A stretch of DNA of 64,000 nt from Mactra quadrangularis (Eukaryota > Mollusca > Bivalvia > Venerida > Mactridae): positions 10,365,167 through 10,429,166 of the forward strand of contig CM046295.1 in assembly GCA_025267735.1 (NCBI GenBank), read 5' to 3'. This document shows positions 30,339-40,475 of the stretch, in pieces. The notes beneath the pieces were generated by a model that searched no databases, was not told the DNA's origin, and saw only the letters and a program-made list of their open reading frames with translations. The position numbers and the translations under genes are program-made. Each line of letters starts with the position of its first letter. Position 1 is the stretch's first letter.

Positions 30339-30620
30339 CAGGGGCGGTTTCAGGATTATTTTCTATGGGGGGGGGGGTCCGAACTTTTTCTAGGGAAGAT
30401 TCAAACTTTGGAACCACAACCACATTATACAATTTCTGCAGAATAATGCAACATATTAATAATAAAAACTACATAACCGTTAATTCTATGTGAAGCACCG
30501 AGAAAAATTGCTTCATGCTACTTTAAAATGACTTAAAGTCAAGAAATACACTTATGAACAGGAACATTTTGGAAATTCTAGGGGGATACGGACCCCCCTG
30601 ACCCCCCGCTAGATCCGCCT
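30339..30620 (+). mobile_element. MITE family M-G, copy 2
   Basis: CAGGGGCGGTTTCAGG ... CTAGATCCGCCTA, with a run of 11 G just inside the left end and the GCACCGAGAAAAATTGCTTC block shared with 11291-11560. Flanks TAACGTCA and TGACGTCG agree at 6 of 8 positions, compatible with a decayed hAT 8-bp duplication. Confidence 0.8.
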
Positions 30621-31130
30621 ATGACGTCGTATGAATGATACCACAGCGTTTGCCTTGTATTGAGTATAAATATCAAAATGTATGTTACCATGAGCTGAAA
30701 CTGAGGGTAAGATTTATTATACCGCATATGAATACCACGAAATATAGGAGCTAGGTGCGTATGTTATGGAATTGACTATACGAAACGAAAAGTGACTGTT
30801 TTTATGGACGAAAGCTCAACAGTACGACAGTTAAACTACGGGAGTATGTAAAAGTCAAATATTTGTCAAAGTTAAATCTATATTCAAGAGTCGAATGTCA
30901 ATAAATCACGCGTTACTTTTTGTCCATAGCGGAGTAATTTACTAAAGGGCGTGTATCGGTTACCGGTAATGCGATCTTTTCACCCTGACTTCCGCTATTT
31001 TTGTTGTAAACGATTTCAAAGTAATTCCGGTAATTAAGAGGTTGTTATCAATATAATTGATCATATTACTATCGTAAATATATCGCATAGAATGAAAATC
31101 AAGTTGAAGTGCGATTTAAATCAAGGTAAA

Positions 31131-31262
31131 ATTGACCGCTGACAAAAATATGCGCGTAGTAGTTAGTTAACAGGTAAATCCAGAGATTTAGCCTTGCCAG
31201 GAACAGTAAGTAGGTTGACTGACCTATAAAATGTGTTTCTATAGCGTTAAACCCAACAAAAT
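31131..31262 (+). mobile_element. SINE family 2, 3' half
   Basis: GGTAAATCCAGAGATTTAGC, AGTAGGTTGACTGACC and AGCGTTAAACCCAACAAAA without the tRNA-like head. Confidence 0.8.
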
Positions 31263-31559
31263 CTTATCAAATTATAAATAAATGTGCCGAATAAACATAC
31301 GCATGTATTACACAATACGCGTCGGCCATATTGCATCTTGTGACATGTAAAAGGAGTTTCGGTATCACGTGACCAGGAAATCTCATTGAAATTTGATATC
31401 ATATACACTACCGCAATACGATCTTGGAATCTCGCATTGATTATAGTTTCAGCGTAAATATTTTCCACCAAATCAGTGAGTCGCTTTTACCGTATTAGAT
31501 CTATCCAGGAAGTCAAAATTCGTTGATTTCAGAAGTTTCTTTTTGTTATTTATTTATTG

Positions 31560-31831
31560 GCGTTAACGCCGTGTCAACACAATTTAGGTCATTTTACGGC
31601 GTCCAGCGCACCTAACCTAGCTTTCCTGGACCATTGTCTATAACCAGTACTCACCTACCCTTACACAAGGCCGGAAACTTCTCCATATTATCTAATCAAT
31701 GGAGGAAAATCCACATTATTGTCAAATTTTCATGAAAGGGTATAAACTCCCCGGGTGGGATTCGAACCCGCACCCCCTCGGGCACAAGTATCAAAATCCC
31801 GGCGCGCTACCAACTGCGCTATCGACCCGGG
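31560..31831 (-). mobile_element. SINE family 1, full length
   Basis: The best copy in the window. On the minus strand: A box (GGTCGATAGCGCAGTTGG), B box (CGGGTTCGAATCCCA), body (GGGGAGTTTATACCC, CCTCCATTGATTAGATAATA, CTTCTCCGGCCT-like), 3' end GACGCCGTAAAATGACC and GTTGACACGGCGTTAACG. Confidence 0.92.
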
Positions 31832-31886
31832 TTAAGCTTCTTTTTGTCTAGTATCTTAAACCATTGAGTCGCTGTCTCCTTATTAT

Positions 31887-32033
31887 ATAGTCCATTTTTT
31901 TCTCAGCTGACAAAGTTTGAATAATTTCATGGTGATTGAATACACACTATCACAATATCCCAAGTGTTAGACAAAGAACACACAGCCACCATGCCATCAT
32001 TCATGTTTTGACATTTGAAAAAGACGAACTATA
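31887..32033. mobile_element. MITE copy related to 2015-2246
   Basis: TTTTTTTCTCAGCTGACAAA and TGAATAATTTCATGGTGA at the left, ATTCATGTTTTGACATTTGA at the right. Shorter internal region than the first copy. Confidence 0.65.
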
Positions 32034-33530
32034 CATTTGGATGACATTGACCGTTGATAAGGTGCATAACATTTGGGTAAAAAACTAAGATATTTCCAAA
32101 GTTAACATAATTATTCAAAACCAGGGCATACACCTTTAAATAATAGCTTTAATTATGTGAATTTTAATATTTGCTTTTATTCTTTGGCGATAACACTTTC
32201 GCTACTGTTTAACGCCATCTAGTTGTCGATTTAACAGAGTTGACCAGAAAGCAATATTTATCTCTCATATAGACTGTGTACCCACTACTTATGAAATTTG
32301 ACAGTTTCATAAACGAGATTTAATTTATTAGTGTTATTCGAATGCCAAAAAACAATGTAATCTGATATCGGTGTTAGTGCGGTTGTTTATTGTGTAAACC
32401 GCTATACTACAAAATAGATTGAATTTCCGATATTTTATTAAAAGGCGCTGATAAACTTTTACCAACTGATATTTTTTCAATGATTTTGTGCCATTCATAA
32501 AAAGCGAGTGATATTTCTCATATCTCAAATTAATTTAAATGCTTAATGGATTCATAGAGAGCATGAAGTTTTAGTCCGATACCGATCGGCAATTTAAATT
32601 TTAGAAAAATCGGCGAGTCGCGAAAACTGATGACTTGATTTAAAACTAATTATTTCGGGAAGTGAGTTTTTGTGTATTTAAGGAAAACTTAGAAGAAAAA
32701 AATCTAACTGATATATATCAGAATATGAGAGCGCAAATTTAACGTTGTTAGTTTGAGTAATAAATAAATATTGCAGTTATTGTAAACACGTTGTCGAAAG
32801 ATCACAAAATCCAATACGGAGTGTTTCAACCTGCCGATACTAGTGCTCTAGGAAATTAGTATTTCGTATCGTAAGTTTTGTATACAGTAACAGATACAGC
32901 TCTTTATCCTGAGCGTCTGTTGAACGCTTGTACATAACTTTGAATTAGGCTTTGAAGTTACGATTGGAGAAAAACTGGATTTTATCACAAAATGGATATT
33001 TATCGGAAGTGTTTATATTTTGTTGTGATTTTAATCGGTGAAATGAAATGTTTGATGTTGGAAAACTAATCACTTAGATTACATAGTGTTGTTTAAAAAT
33101 TATGACAATTTAGAAATAAATTTATGGAATATTATTTATAATTTTAAGTGCAGTCGGGGAAATTTATTACCCAATTTGTTTAGAAATTTAGCGCTTTTTA
33201 TTTCATTTTGAAAATGACAGTGTGAATTTCATTTTTAAAACTGGCGATAATATTGTATGCAATTTATCAAATTGTAAGGATTTTAATTTTTTAATTCCGG
33301 CAGTATTTATATTATGTTTATAACCTCGGTGTAATTTGTACAGATTATTATATTTTACGAACTATATAATAAAGGGTGGCATTTTTTACAGATAAATGCC
33401 GAATTCAGTGAGATAGATTTTATATCAAGTCTTGAACAAAATTTTGATTCATTTATCATTTATTAAAACATGTGAATTCATTCCACTAGTTTCCGGGTAG
33501 CTGTATATATACATTTTATCAATGTAATAG
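32034..33530. other. Non-coding upstream of the receptor exon
   Basis: Very AT-rich; nothing recognised. The 5' UTR or promoter of the receptor gene may lie here. Confidence 0.4.
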
Positions 33531-33537
33531 TATAAAA
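33531..33537 (+). promoter_or_regulatory. Possible TATA box (TATAAAA)
   Basis: TATAAAA lies about 50 bp before the receptor ATG. An acceptor-like TCTATTTATAG also lies between it and the ATG, so the true transcription start may instead be upstream with a spliced leader exon. In such AT-rich DNA the match is weak evidence. Confidence 0.25.
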
Positions 33538-33587
33538 GATATTTAAATGTCTACTTTGAATACTTCTATTTATAGACATACGTCATA

Positions 33588-33971
33588 ATGCAACGTGTAA
33601 TAATGACGTTGTTGCTGACGTCATGTGTTCTATTTCTTTCGGCGTTTGGAACGAACGCTCAAGAAAACGACGATGACAATGACACGAGACAAACCCTGAA
33701 ACTTTCGTTTATGAGTTCAACTAGCGCAGAAGGAAAGTTATTCGCCGGAGCGTTTTTCTTGGCCTTGGATTATGTGAACAATAATTCTTCCCTTCTACAG
33801 GGTTATAAGTTGGATTATTATTTCAACGACACCAGAGGGCGTTCATCGAATGCCATTAATGCCATGACGTCACACTACGGGAAAGGGACAGTGGGGTTTA
33901 TCGGACCGGATGCTACGTGTTTGTGTGAGTCTACTATAGCAGACGCTTGGAATCTACCTATGATTGGTTAC
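33588..33971 (+). CDS. Receptor guanylate cyclase-like protein, first coding exon (partial gene)
   Basis: It encodes 128 residues up to a GTGAGT donor (phase 0). Residues 1-24 form a signal peptide (MQRVIMTLLLTSCVLFLSAF..., likely cut after TNA). Residues 37-128 match the start of the ANF-receptor/type-I periplasmic-binding ligand domain: LKLSFMSSTSAEGKLFAGAF, ALDYVNN, and GFIGPDATCLCESTIADAWN followed by LPMIGY, the segment before the first hinge in natriuretic-peptide receptors and invertebrate receptor guanylate cyclases. Sequons stand at N31, N65/N66 and N80. The remaining ligand domain, membrane span, kinase-homology and cyclase domains were not found in the next 30 kb. This is either the 5' end of a gene with long introns or an orphaned fragment. 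Other ANF-domain receptors remain possible. Confidence 0.85.
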
Positions 33972-34163
33972 GTGAGTATTTTTGTATTCTATTTTAAAAA
34001 GTGTTACTATAAATAGAAACAAATGACGTCACGTTCGAGTGGGAAATATTTTGACGTCATTGAGGTTTTTTTACTGGTATTACAGAAGGGCGTATACGTG
34101 ACGCACGTGGACACAACAACAGAGACGCACGCAATATGGCCCTTGGTATGACTATGACGTCAG

Positions 34164-34286
34164 CGAAACGAACGGCCCTTTAACATACATGTATCCCAGA
34201 CGATGTTTTTGTATCACATGCGCAGCATGATGTCAGACAAAACAGACTATCAAGCTGTTGTTTTAATCGCGAAGGCGTGCGGAACA
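34164..34286 (+). CDS. Candidate second exon of the receptor gene (doubtful)
   Basis: An open frame ends in phase 0 at ACA|GTAAGT and reads MFLYHMRSMMSDKTDYQAVV followed by LIAKACGT. It follows an AG at 34163 (or 34199), but the pyrimidine tract is poor. The obvious acceptor at about 34086 (TGGTATTACAG) leads to an in-frame stop after about 21 codons. The peptide does not continue the expected domain after LPMIGY, so it may be decayed or unrelated. Confidence 0.25.
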
Positions 34287-35330
34287 GTAAGTGTCACTTC
34301 AAATTTTCAATAAAAAAATCTATATCCGCATTTGAAGTTGAATTTTAACAAAACCTCTTCAATTGAAGTATCTTTCACACGCTGTTGTAATATTTGCTCA
34401 AAGCAGATGTAGAGAGTCCGACCTTGCATGTACTGCATGGTTCTGTTTAATTAAGATTAAAATTTGCTTTATTTTTAGAAATTTCAGTTTGTTTTATATT
34501 TTTTATTTCGATTTGTACCCCGTTTATCACCACTTTATGAAAGTAATTACGATGGTAGACCCATCTATCAAGCTTTTTAAGGTCACTTACGCTTGATAAG
34601 AATAAACTGTGTAAATAAAAATGCATTTTTGGTGGGTGGCATTTCCTGTTTTAAATTTTAAATACATTGTCATCTATTTCCAATACAGTATAACCTCTCT
34701 GCAACAGCCAGGGATATCTTCTAAAACTTGAAACTTGATTATTTTCACAAAAAAAGTTCTCAAGAAACTTGAAGACGGGGGCTTTATCCCCTGAAACGTT
34801 GGGCATAAAAAAATTAAACGCCCGTTTCAACATATTCAAATGTTTTACATAAATTATTTAATCAACAAAAAGTTCCCCACTTCATATAAAAATGCATATA
34901 CATGTACATTGTATTCATAGCCAAACTTTCATCACTTAATATATTAATACATACATATACGGCTCGTGAGGCGCTATTAGTTCATTTAAAACATTTAGTA
35001 AATTACTCGCCGATACACGCCTCATAGATTTGAGTTATAGCAAAGTTGAACACAGATACAATGAATAAATCATTATAATACTCTTATAAAATCTTATGAA
35101 AATAAAATATGTGAAAACTGTCCACTTGATAATGATTATAGACTATCTAAAATACACCTACTACATTTTCAAATGATTCTACAACGTGAATAGTACATTA
35201 CATATTACTATTATGCAATCTTTGTACTATGAATGATATAAGACCAACGTAACCACTATATAGACCACCCCGCTAATAAGACCACCCCGCTAATAAGACC
35301 ACGTTTTGAGAGAACGGTAGGTGGTCTTAA
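34287..35330. other. Non-coding; short tandem CCACCCCGCTAATAAGA duplication
   Basis: Mostly AT-rich. AGACCACCCCGCTAATA is repeated head to tail at about 35264-35300, just outside the inverted-repeat element. Confidence 0.5.
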
Positions 35331-36080
35331 AGGTAGGTGGATACAATGTTTCATAAAAATAGAGTCAGTCAAACTTTACGAAAGTCAGTGTACATGTAGA
35401 GTCACCATTGTATTTTATAAATATGACAATTATTTCCATTTTTATTGCGACGTCACCGTGGCATCGACGTTTAATCGTCACACGTATAAAACACGTGTTG
35501 AAAACGTTGCGCTAGTTAAAATGACGTTTTTAATGTGTTAAGAAAAAAATCAATAACTTGGTTTTCAACTTAAAATTCGACAATTTGTTCACGATCGACC
35601 CCCTGATTTCTTTTCATATGAACATTGATACATAAATACAAAATATATTTTTCAAATAAAAAATATATGTCACCGGCTTAATTTTCACGATAAGCTAAAA
35701 AAATATGACGGCATGTAGACATAAAACGAGGTTAAATTTTACGACGATTTTTATTGTTTTCTAAACGTTACGTCGCCGTTAAGTAGCTTTCTAGAAAACC
35801 TGATATCAATTGTAAGCAAAATTCTCTGTGCATACAATGATGTATTTTTTAAAAGAAGTTTCGAGCTTGTTAACACATTCAAACGTCGTTTTAACTAGCG
35901 CGACGTTTTCTACACGTGTTGTATACGTGTGACGATTACACGTCGTTGCCATGGTGAAGTCGCGATGAAAATGAAAATAATGGTCATATTTCTAAAATAC
36001 AGTTGTGACTCTATATGTACACCGACTTTCTTGAAGTTTGACTGACTTTTGATTTTTATGAAACATTGTATCCACCTACC
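35331..36080. mobile_element. 750-bp element with ~210-bp inverted arms, TTAA-flanked
   Basis: The left arm (AGGTAGGTGGATACAATG...) and right arm (...CATTGTATCCACCTACC) are imperfect inverses over roughly 210 bp, including GTCACACGTATA/TATACGTGTGAC and AAAACGTTGCGCTAGTTAAA. TTAA flanks both sides (35327-35330 and 36081-36084), as in piggyBac-type insertion. No transposase frame. Its interior (35543-35605) shares TTCACGATCGACCCCCTGAT with the 42.9-kb element. Confidence 0.85.
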
Positions 36081-36977
36081 TTAATAGTGGGGTTCTAGTG
36101 AAATAATGAAACATGTATAGATGTTTCGAATTAATGAACATCACATTGAGAAAGACATTAATAAAATAAACTACAAGACAGTGACAGAAAACTGATGAAA
36201 ATATTCTTGATCATTCCAAAAATTGGAAGCCACGGTCATTAAATCTTTTCTAGTATTATGAAAACTATATAGCAATCTACGGGCTGTCTAGTCAGGTACA
36301 GTGAATGTCATCGTTCAAAAACCTAATTAATTTTAAAAATATTTATTGAAAAAAAATCCAATTTTTTACAGTGATCAAATACACATATAATATACTTAAG
36401 AGTATGAATGGGCCTGCCCAAAAGTTCTCGTAAGTAACATTTATCTCGTATAAGTAAATCGAAGTGGATACCATAAAAATTATATCTTTTACATGAATTC
36501 TACTTTCCTGCGATATTTAGACGTTCTACAGACGTATTTAATGTCAAACACCCCATCGTGTGAGTTTATTACTTCAATTAGTAACAAATTATATATAATT
36601 ATGACTTTTTACGTACTTTCTAAAATATATCTTACTTTGTAACGACTGTTTTCTCTAGGCTGGCATTTATATTATACCAGTACGTGTGGGTTTGGCATTT
36701 ACATCAAACCGGTGACTAAGTGCACATTATCTCGAGTAAATCATCCGGGAGAACAACTTATGAAATTTTTCAAAATGGTTCTCAAACAGTCTGATTTTTT
36801 ACATAATCAGAAACTTCACTTCAAATAATATGATGGTCAGTTTCTACAAAACATCGTACTATCAGAACTGTCGTAGTGAAATTGATAAAAAATAACGCAG
36901 ACGTCCAGATGCTTTATGATGCCATGCTTAAAATGTATCATTCACGATGATACACATAAGATATACAGTCCTCATTA
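36081..36977. other. Non-coding, nothing recognised
   Basis: AT-rich spacer between the inverted-repeat element and the 51-bp minisatellite. Confidence 0.45.
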
Positions 36978-37610
36978 TTCTTTGAAGAAATTCTTGTTTT
37001 TGGACAAATCGAGATAAAGCCCTATATATTCTTTAAAGAAATTTCTTTCTTTAGAACAAAAGGAGATAACGTCCTCTATATTTTTTAAGAAATTCCTGTT
37101 TTAGTACAAATCCAGATAAAGCCTTCTATATTTTTTTAAGAAATTCCTGTTTTACTATGAAGTACAAATCCAGATAAAGCCCTCTAAATTTTTTGAAGTA
37201 ATTCCTGTTTTACAATGAAGTACAAATCCAGATAAAGCTCTCTATATTTTCTGAAGAAATTCCTGTTTTAGTACAAATCCAGACAAGGCCCTTTATATTA
37301 TTTGAAGAAATTCCCTTTTGAGGACAAATTAAGATAAAGCATTCTATATTATTTGAAGAAATTCCCTTTTGAGGACAAATTAAGATAAAGCCTTCTATAG
37401 TATTTGAAGAAATTCCCTTTTGAGGACAAATTAAGATAAAGCCTTCTATAGTATTTGAAGAAATTCCCTTTTGAGGACAAATTAAGATAAAGCCCTCTAT
37501 ATTATTTGAAGAAATTCCCTTTTGAGGACAAATTAAGATAAAGCCCTCTATATTATTTGAAGAAATTCCTGCTTTAGTGCAAATCCAGACAAAGCCCATT
37601 TCGAAGTGAT
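36978..37610 (-). repeat. 51-bp minisatellite, open on the minus strand
   Basis: About a dozen units of GAAGAAATTCCCTTTTGAGG + ACAAATTAAGATAAAGCC + CTATATTATTT. Central units (37300-37560) are nearly identical; outer ones are diverged and vary in length. Since 51 is a multiple of three, the minus strand stays open for 135 codons and reads GISSNNIEGFILICPQK repeatedly. A start codon lies at 37617. No signal peptide or flanking exons are seen, so it is called a repeat. Confidence 0.88.
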
Positions 37611-38265
37611 AGAACAAGAATAGAAAATGTTGCTTCCTTTTTACATGTACATGTTAGTACTTCAGGCAAAGAATCTACGATTTCTATCCTCGTAAGTCCC
37701 TGAGGCAAGTTATACGACCATTGATTGACTGGCAGAACGATTGAGCTTGAAATATTTACAAGTCTTAAAGTAAAACTCGTTTAGGTCTGATGATCTGTTA
37801 CGAAAATATACGAAACCACCCGGAATTTACCGACTGTGATTTTCGACAAATCCCGTCGATGCCCGTAATAGATTTTAAGTATATTTTACGAAGAATGCGG
37901 TTACATCCAAGAATTAACGATTGTGATTTCTCACAAATTACGTCATTGATATTAAGTTAATTTTACGAAGAATACCGGAAATACACGATGTTAGACGATT
38001 GCCAAATGAATAGACTAACTAGGCTATTGACCATTCTATAGAGGTCACGTATTTTTATTAATCCCTGTGGGGGATAATTTATTTTATGTAAGAAAACTAT
38101 GAATAGACTAAATTTGTCTACGTTCATTGCTTTATATTGTTAAAAGAGTAATTTCTGTTGATATAATAGATGCAAACGAGATCACGTGCTTGTGTCGGCC
38201 ATTTTGAAAAAAATGTCTACTAATTCCGAATTCGGATTAAGATAATTTATTAAGACTACTATAAG
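37611..38265. other. Non-coding; diverged two-unit repeat at 37795-37990
   Basis: A segment ending TTTTACGAAGAAT occurs twice about 110 bp apart with GATTGTGATTTCTCACAAAT-like sequence. No gene. Confidence 0.45.
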
Positions 38266-38372
38266 AACTTTGCAAATGATGATGATTATTAAGCTGATGG
38301 TGGCGGTTGCTATTGCAGTTATAATGATGATGATGATAACGCTGATGTTGGCGGTTGTTGTTGCAGTAATAA
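38266..38372. repeat. Two-unit repeat with ATG/ATT triplets
   Basis: AATGATGATGATGAT, then AAGCTGATGGTGGCGGTTGC and TATTGCAGT, are repeated once with small changes. The minus-strand His/Asn/Ile-rich frames are low complexity. Confidence 0.75.
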
Positions 38373-38644
38373 TGATATTGAAGATAAAGTTTATGACTCT
38401 TTCTGATGAAATGGGGACACCATTTAAAACCCTTAGGGCTAGATGAGCTATCCATCTCAAGTGAGCAAGTTTTGAGCAAAAAGGACATAAATCCCTTAGC
38501 AAAAAAATCCCCACTCAATATCTTTAGCACAAATACTGAATCAAACCAAGCACTAAGAGTACTGACCGTGATTGTTAAAAATAGGACGATGTTAATAGAA
38601 TACCTTGAAGGAACTCATTCACTGATATCAACTTAAATTTCAAC

Positions 38645-38925
38645 TTTTTTTTAAAACTATCAAAATTGTATGGAAAGATTTTTGGAAACAGGAAAGAAAA
38701 GTTCTACTATTAACAATTTTAGTGCAAATTGACATACAACTGCAAATGATGGTGTTTCATGTAGTAAATATCCCTCCCGTATGTCACGGTATTGACAGTT
38801 TTAGTGCTTTAGTTTTGTCTTAAAATAATAAGAATTAATTTTTGACACAATTACAGACACTGAATAGTATTTTTGAAATTATACAGAAAAAACCAAATCT
38901 GTAAATTAGTACCTTTAATGTCATG
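38645..38925 (+). repeat. Dispersed repeat R3, inverted copy at 48740-49025
   Basis: TTTTGGAAACAGGAAAG, ATTGACATACAACTGC, AAATGATGGTGTTTCA, GTCACGGTATTGACAG, ACAGACACTGAATAGTATTT and CCAAATCTGTAAATTAGTAC occur in the same order on the minus strand at 48740-49025. Unknown class. Confidence 0.8.
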
Positions 38926-39527
38926 GTGACATTTTAACCTCTCATGACCCTGAATATGAAAAAAGCGGGTGCTGAGCGAAAACCATATGGTAGGATGAAC
39001 AGTCAATATCAATAAAATTATAAAATGACCTTTCCCTTTTAAAAGAAGCGTAAAAGTTACGGACACGAAACGCTTATACCAAAATAGACTTCAACAAGTC
39101 TAACAGGTGAAAAATTACCGCTTAATATAAGATGATGCGTTTTTAATTTGTAACATATTCTATAATAGTGTTATCTCTTAGAACACTAGTTACCATGGTA
39201 ACAAAATGTTTGAATGAAAGGAAAATCAACCGAAACGGACAGAGCGATATAAACATTAATCTTGAGGTAACAGATTATCTTAAGACTTCAAGAATGATAG
39301 AAATAAACGTGTTAAATACAGTATACTATGGCATTTATGAACGTCTACGGTACCTAACGGAAAGTATGGACTTTAACTGTTACCAATCTTTTAAGATTTG
39401 ATTTAAATTTTGAAAATTGGGGAGGTGGAAATTGTTCAATTAATCTGCTTGGTTCACAACATTGAGCTGGATGTGGCTACTTGACGAAACTTCTAGGTAC
39501 CCCAATTTCCACATTGTATGAATTATT
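38926..39527. other. Non-coding, nothing recognised
   Basis: A 77-codon frame at 39168-39401 has no recognisable domain. Confidence 0.4.
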
Positions 39528-39766
39528 TGGAATCTTGTGTCCCGAAGTCGGTACGGGTTCGAATCCCACCCGGGGAGGTTATACCTTTCCATGAAATTTG
39601 ACAATAATGTCGATTTTCCTCCATTGATTATATAATATGGAGAAGTTTCCGGCCTTGTGGAAGTGTATGTGAGAACTGGTTATAGACAAGGGTCCAGGGA
39701 AGCTAGGTTAGGTGCACTGGACGCCGTAAAAATACCAAAAATTGTGTTGACACGGCGTTAAACCCA
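39528..39766 (+). mobile_element. SINE family 1, lacking most of the head
   Basis: It starts near the B box (TACGGGTTCGAATCCCACC) and continues through the full body (TTTTCCTCCATTGATTATAT, CTAGGTTAGGTGCACTGGAC) to the GTTGACACGGCGTTAAACCC end. Confidence 0.88.
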
Positions 39767-40114
39767 GTGAAAAAAATTATCTTTGCGGGTCAAGTACGGC
39801 CATTCTTGTAGTGACATTCTAGCAGTATTCGGGTTATTAGCAGATGCCCAGATGTTCTCAGGGTTTGGATAATCTCAGTTGACACTGCACAGACTGTGGC
39901 TATCAAGGTTTTACTGTATTATATCTGGACCATAATTTACTGTAGATAAATTTCTAGCTGATTTTATCAATTTCTTGAATTGTTTTGTCATCGGACCGTG
40001 AAACAGTGCAGATAAATGGAATTAAATCTTTTAGAAATATAAGCGAAAAATTACACCAACTTCCATTTTACATTTCATTGAATAGAAAGAGCTGCAACAA
40101 CTGTGAAACTCATA
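39767..40114. other. Non-coding, nothing recognised
   Basis: No gene or repeat delimited. Confidence 0.4.
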
Positions 40115-40475
40115 CCTCGGTTAAGTGACGTCATGTCAAAAGCATACATTGCTAGATGACTTCATGTCGAACGCATACTGTTGTTGGATGACATCACACC
40201 AAATGCTTACATTGGTTAGATGACGTCACTTCAAACACACACCGTAGGTAGATCACTTCACTTAAAGGCTTACCTTCGTTAGATGACGTCGCTTTTTCAC
40301 GCATGCCGGTGTTGGATGACATCTAATTACTTGTGAGTCACACTAGGCATATTCCCTTGTTAAAATACGTTTTGTCAACATAATTATTATGTTGAAGAAT
40401 GACACCACGTTAAACGCATACATATGATAGATAACGTCACGCCATCGTATACTGTTGTTTGATGACGTCACATCG
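40115..40475 (+). repeat. ~36-bp array of CRE-like GATGACGTCAC motifs
   Basis: Around nine units are built on TAGATGACGTCAC + TTCAAACGCATAC-like + GTTGTT. The core TGACGTCA (cAMP-response-element consensus) is intact in several (about 40126, 40218, 40457) and mutated to TGACTTCA, TGACATCA or TGACGTCG in others. Spacing is near 36 bp with a gap around 40335-40405. Confidence 0.82.

Noticed and set aside
30093..30925. Tc1-like element with ends CTGTCCATAGTTAACGC and GCGTTACTTTTTGTCC
   Set aside because: The end similarity is too weak and the inverted pairing breaks after a few bases; no TA-bounded unit could be established.
34087..34286. Straightforward second exon of the receptor gene from the acceptor at 34086
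   Set aside because: With the phase set by exon 1 the frame hits TGA after about 21 codons, and the peptide does not continue the ANF-receptor domain.
36978..37610. CRISPR-like regular repeat array
   Set aside because: Head-to-tail 51-bp units without unique spacers, in an animal genome; it is a minisatellite.
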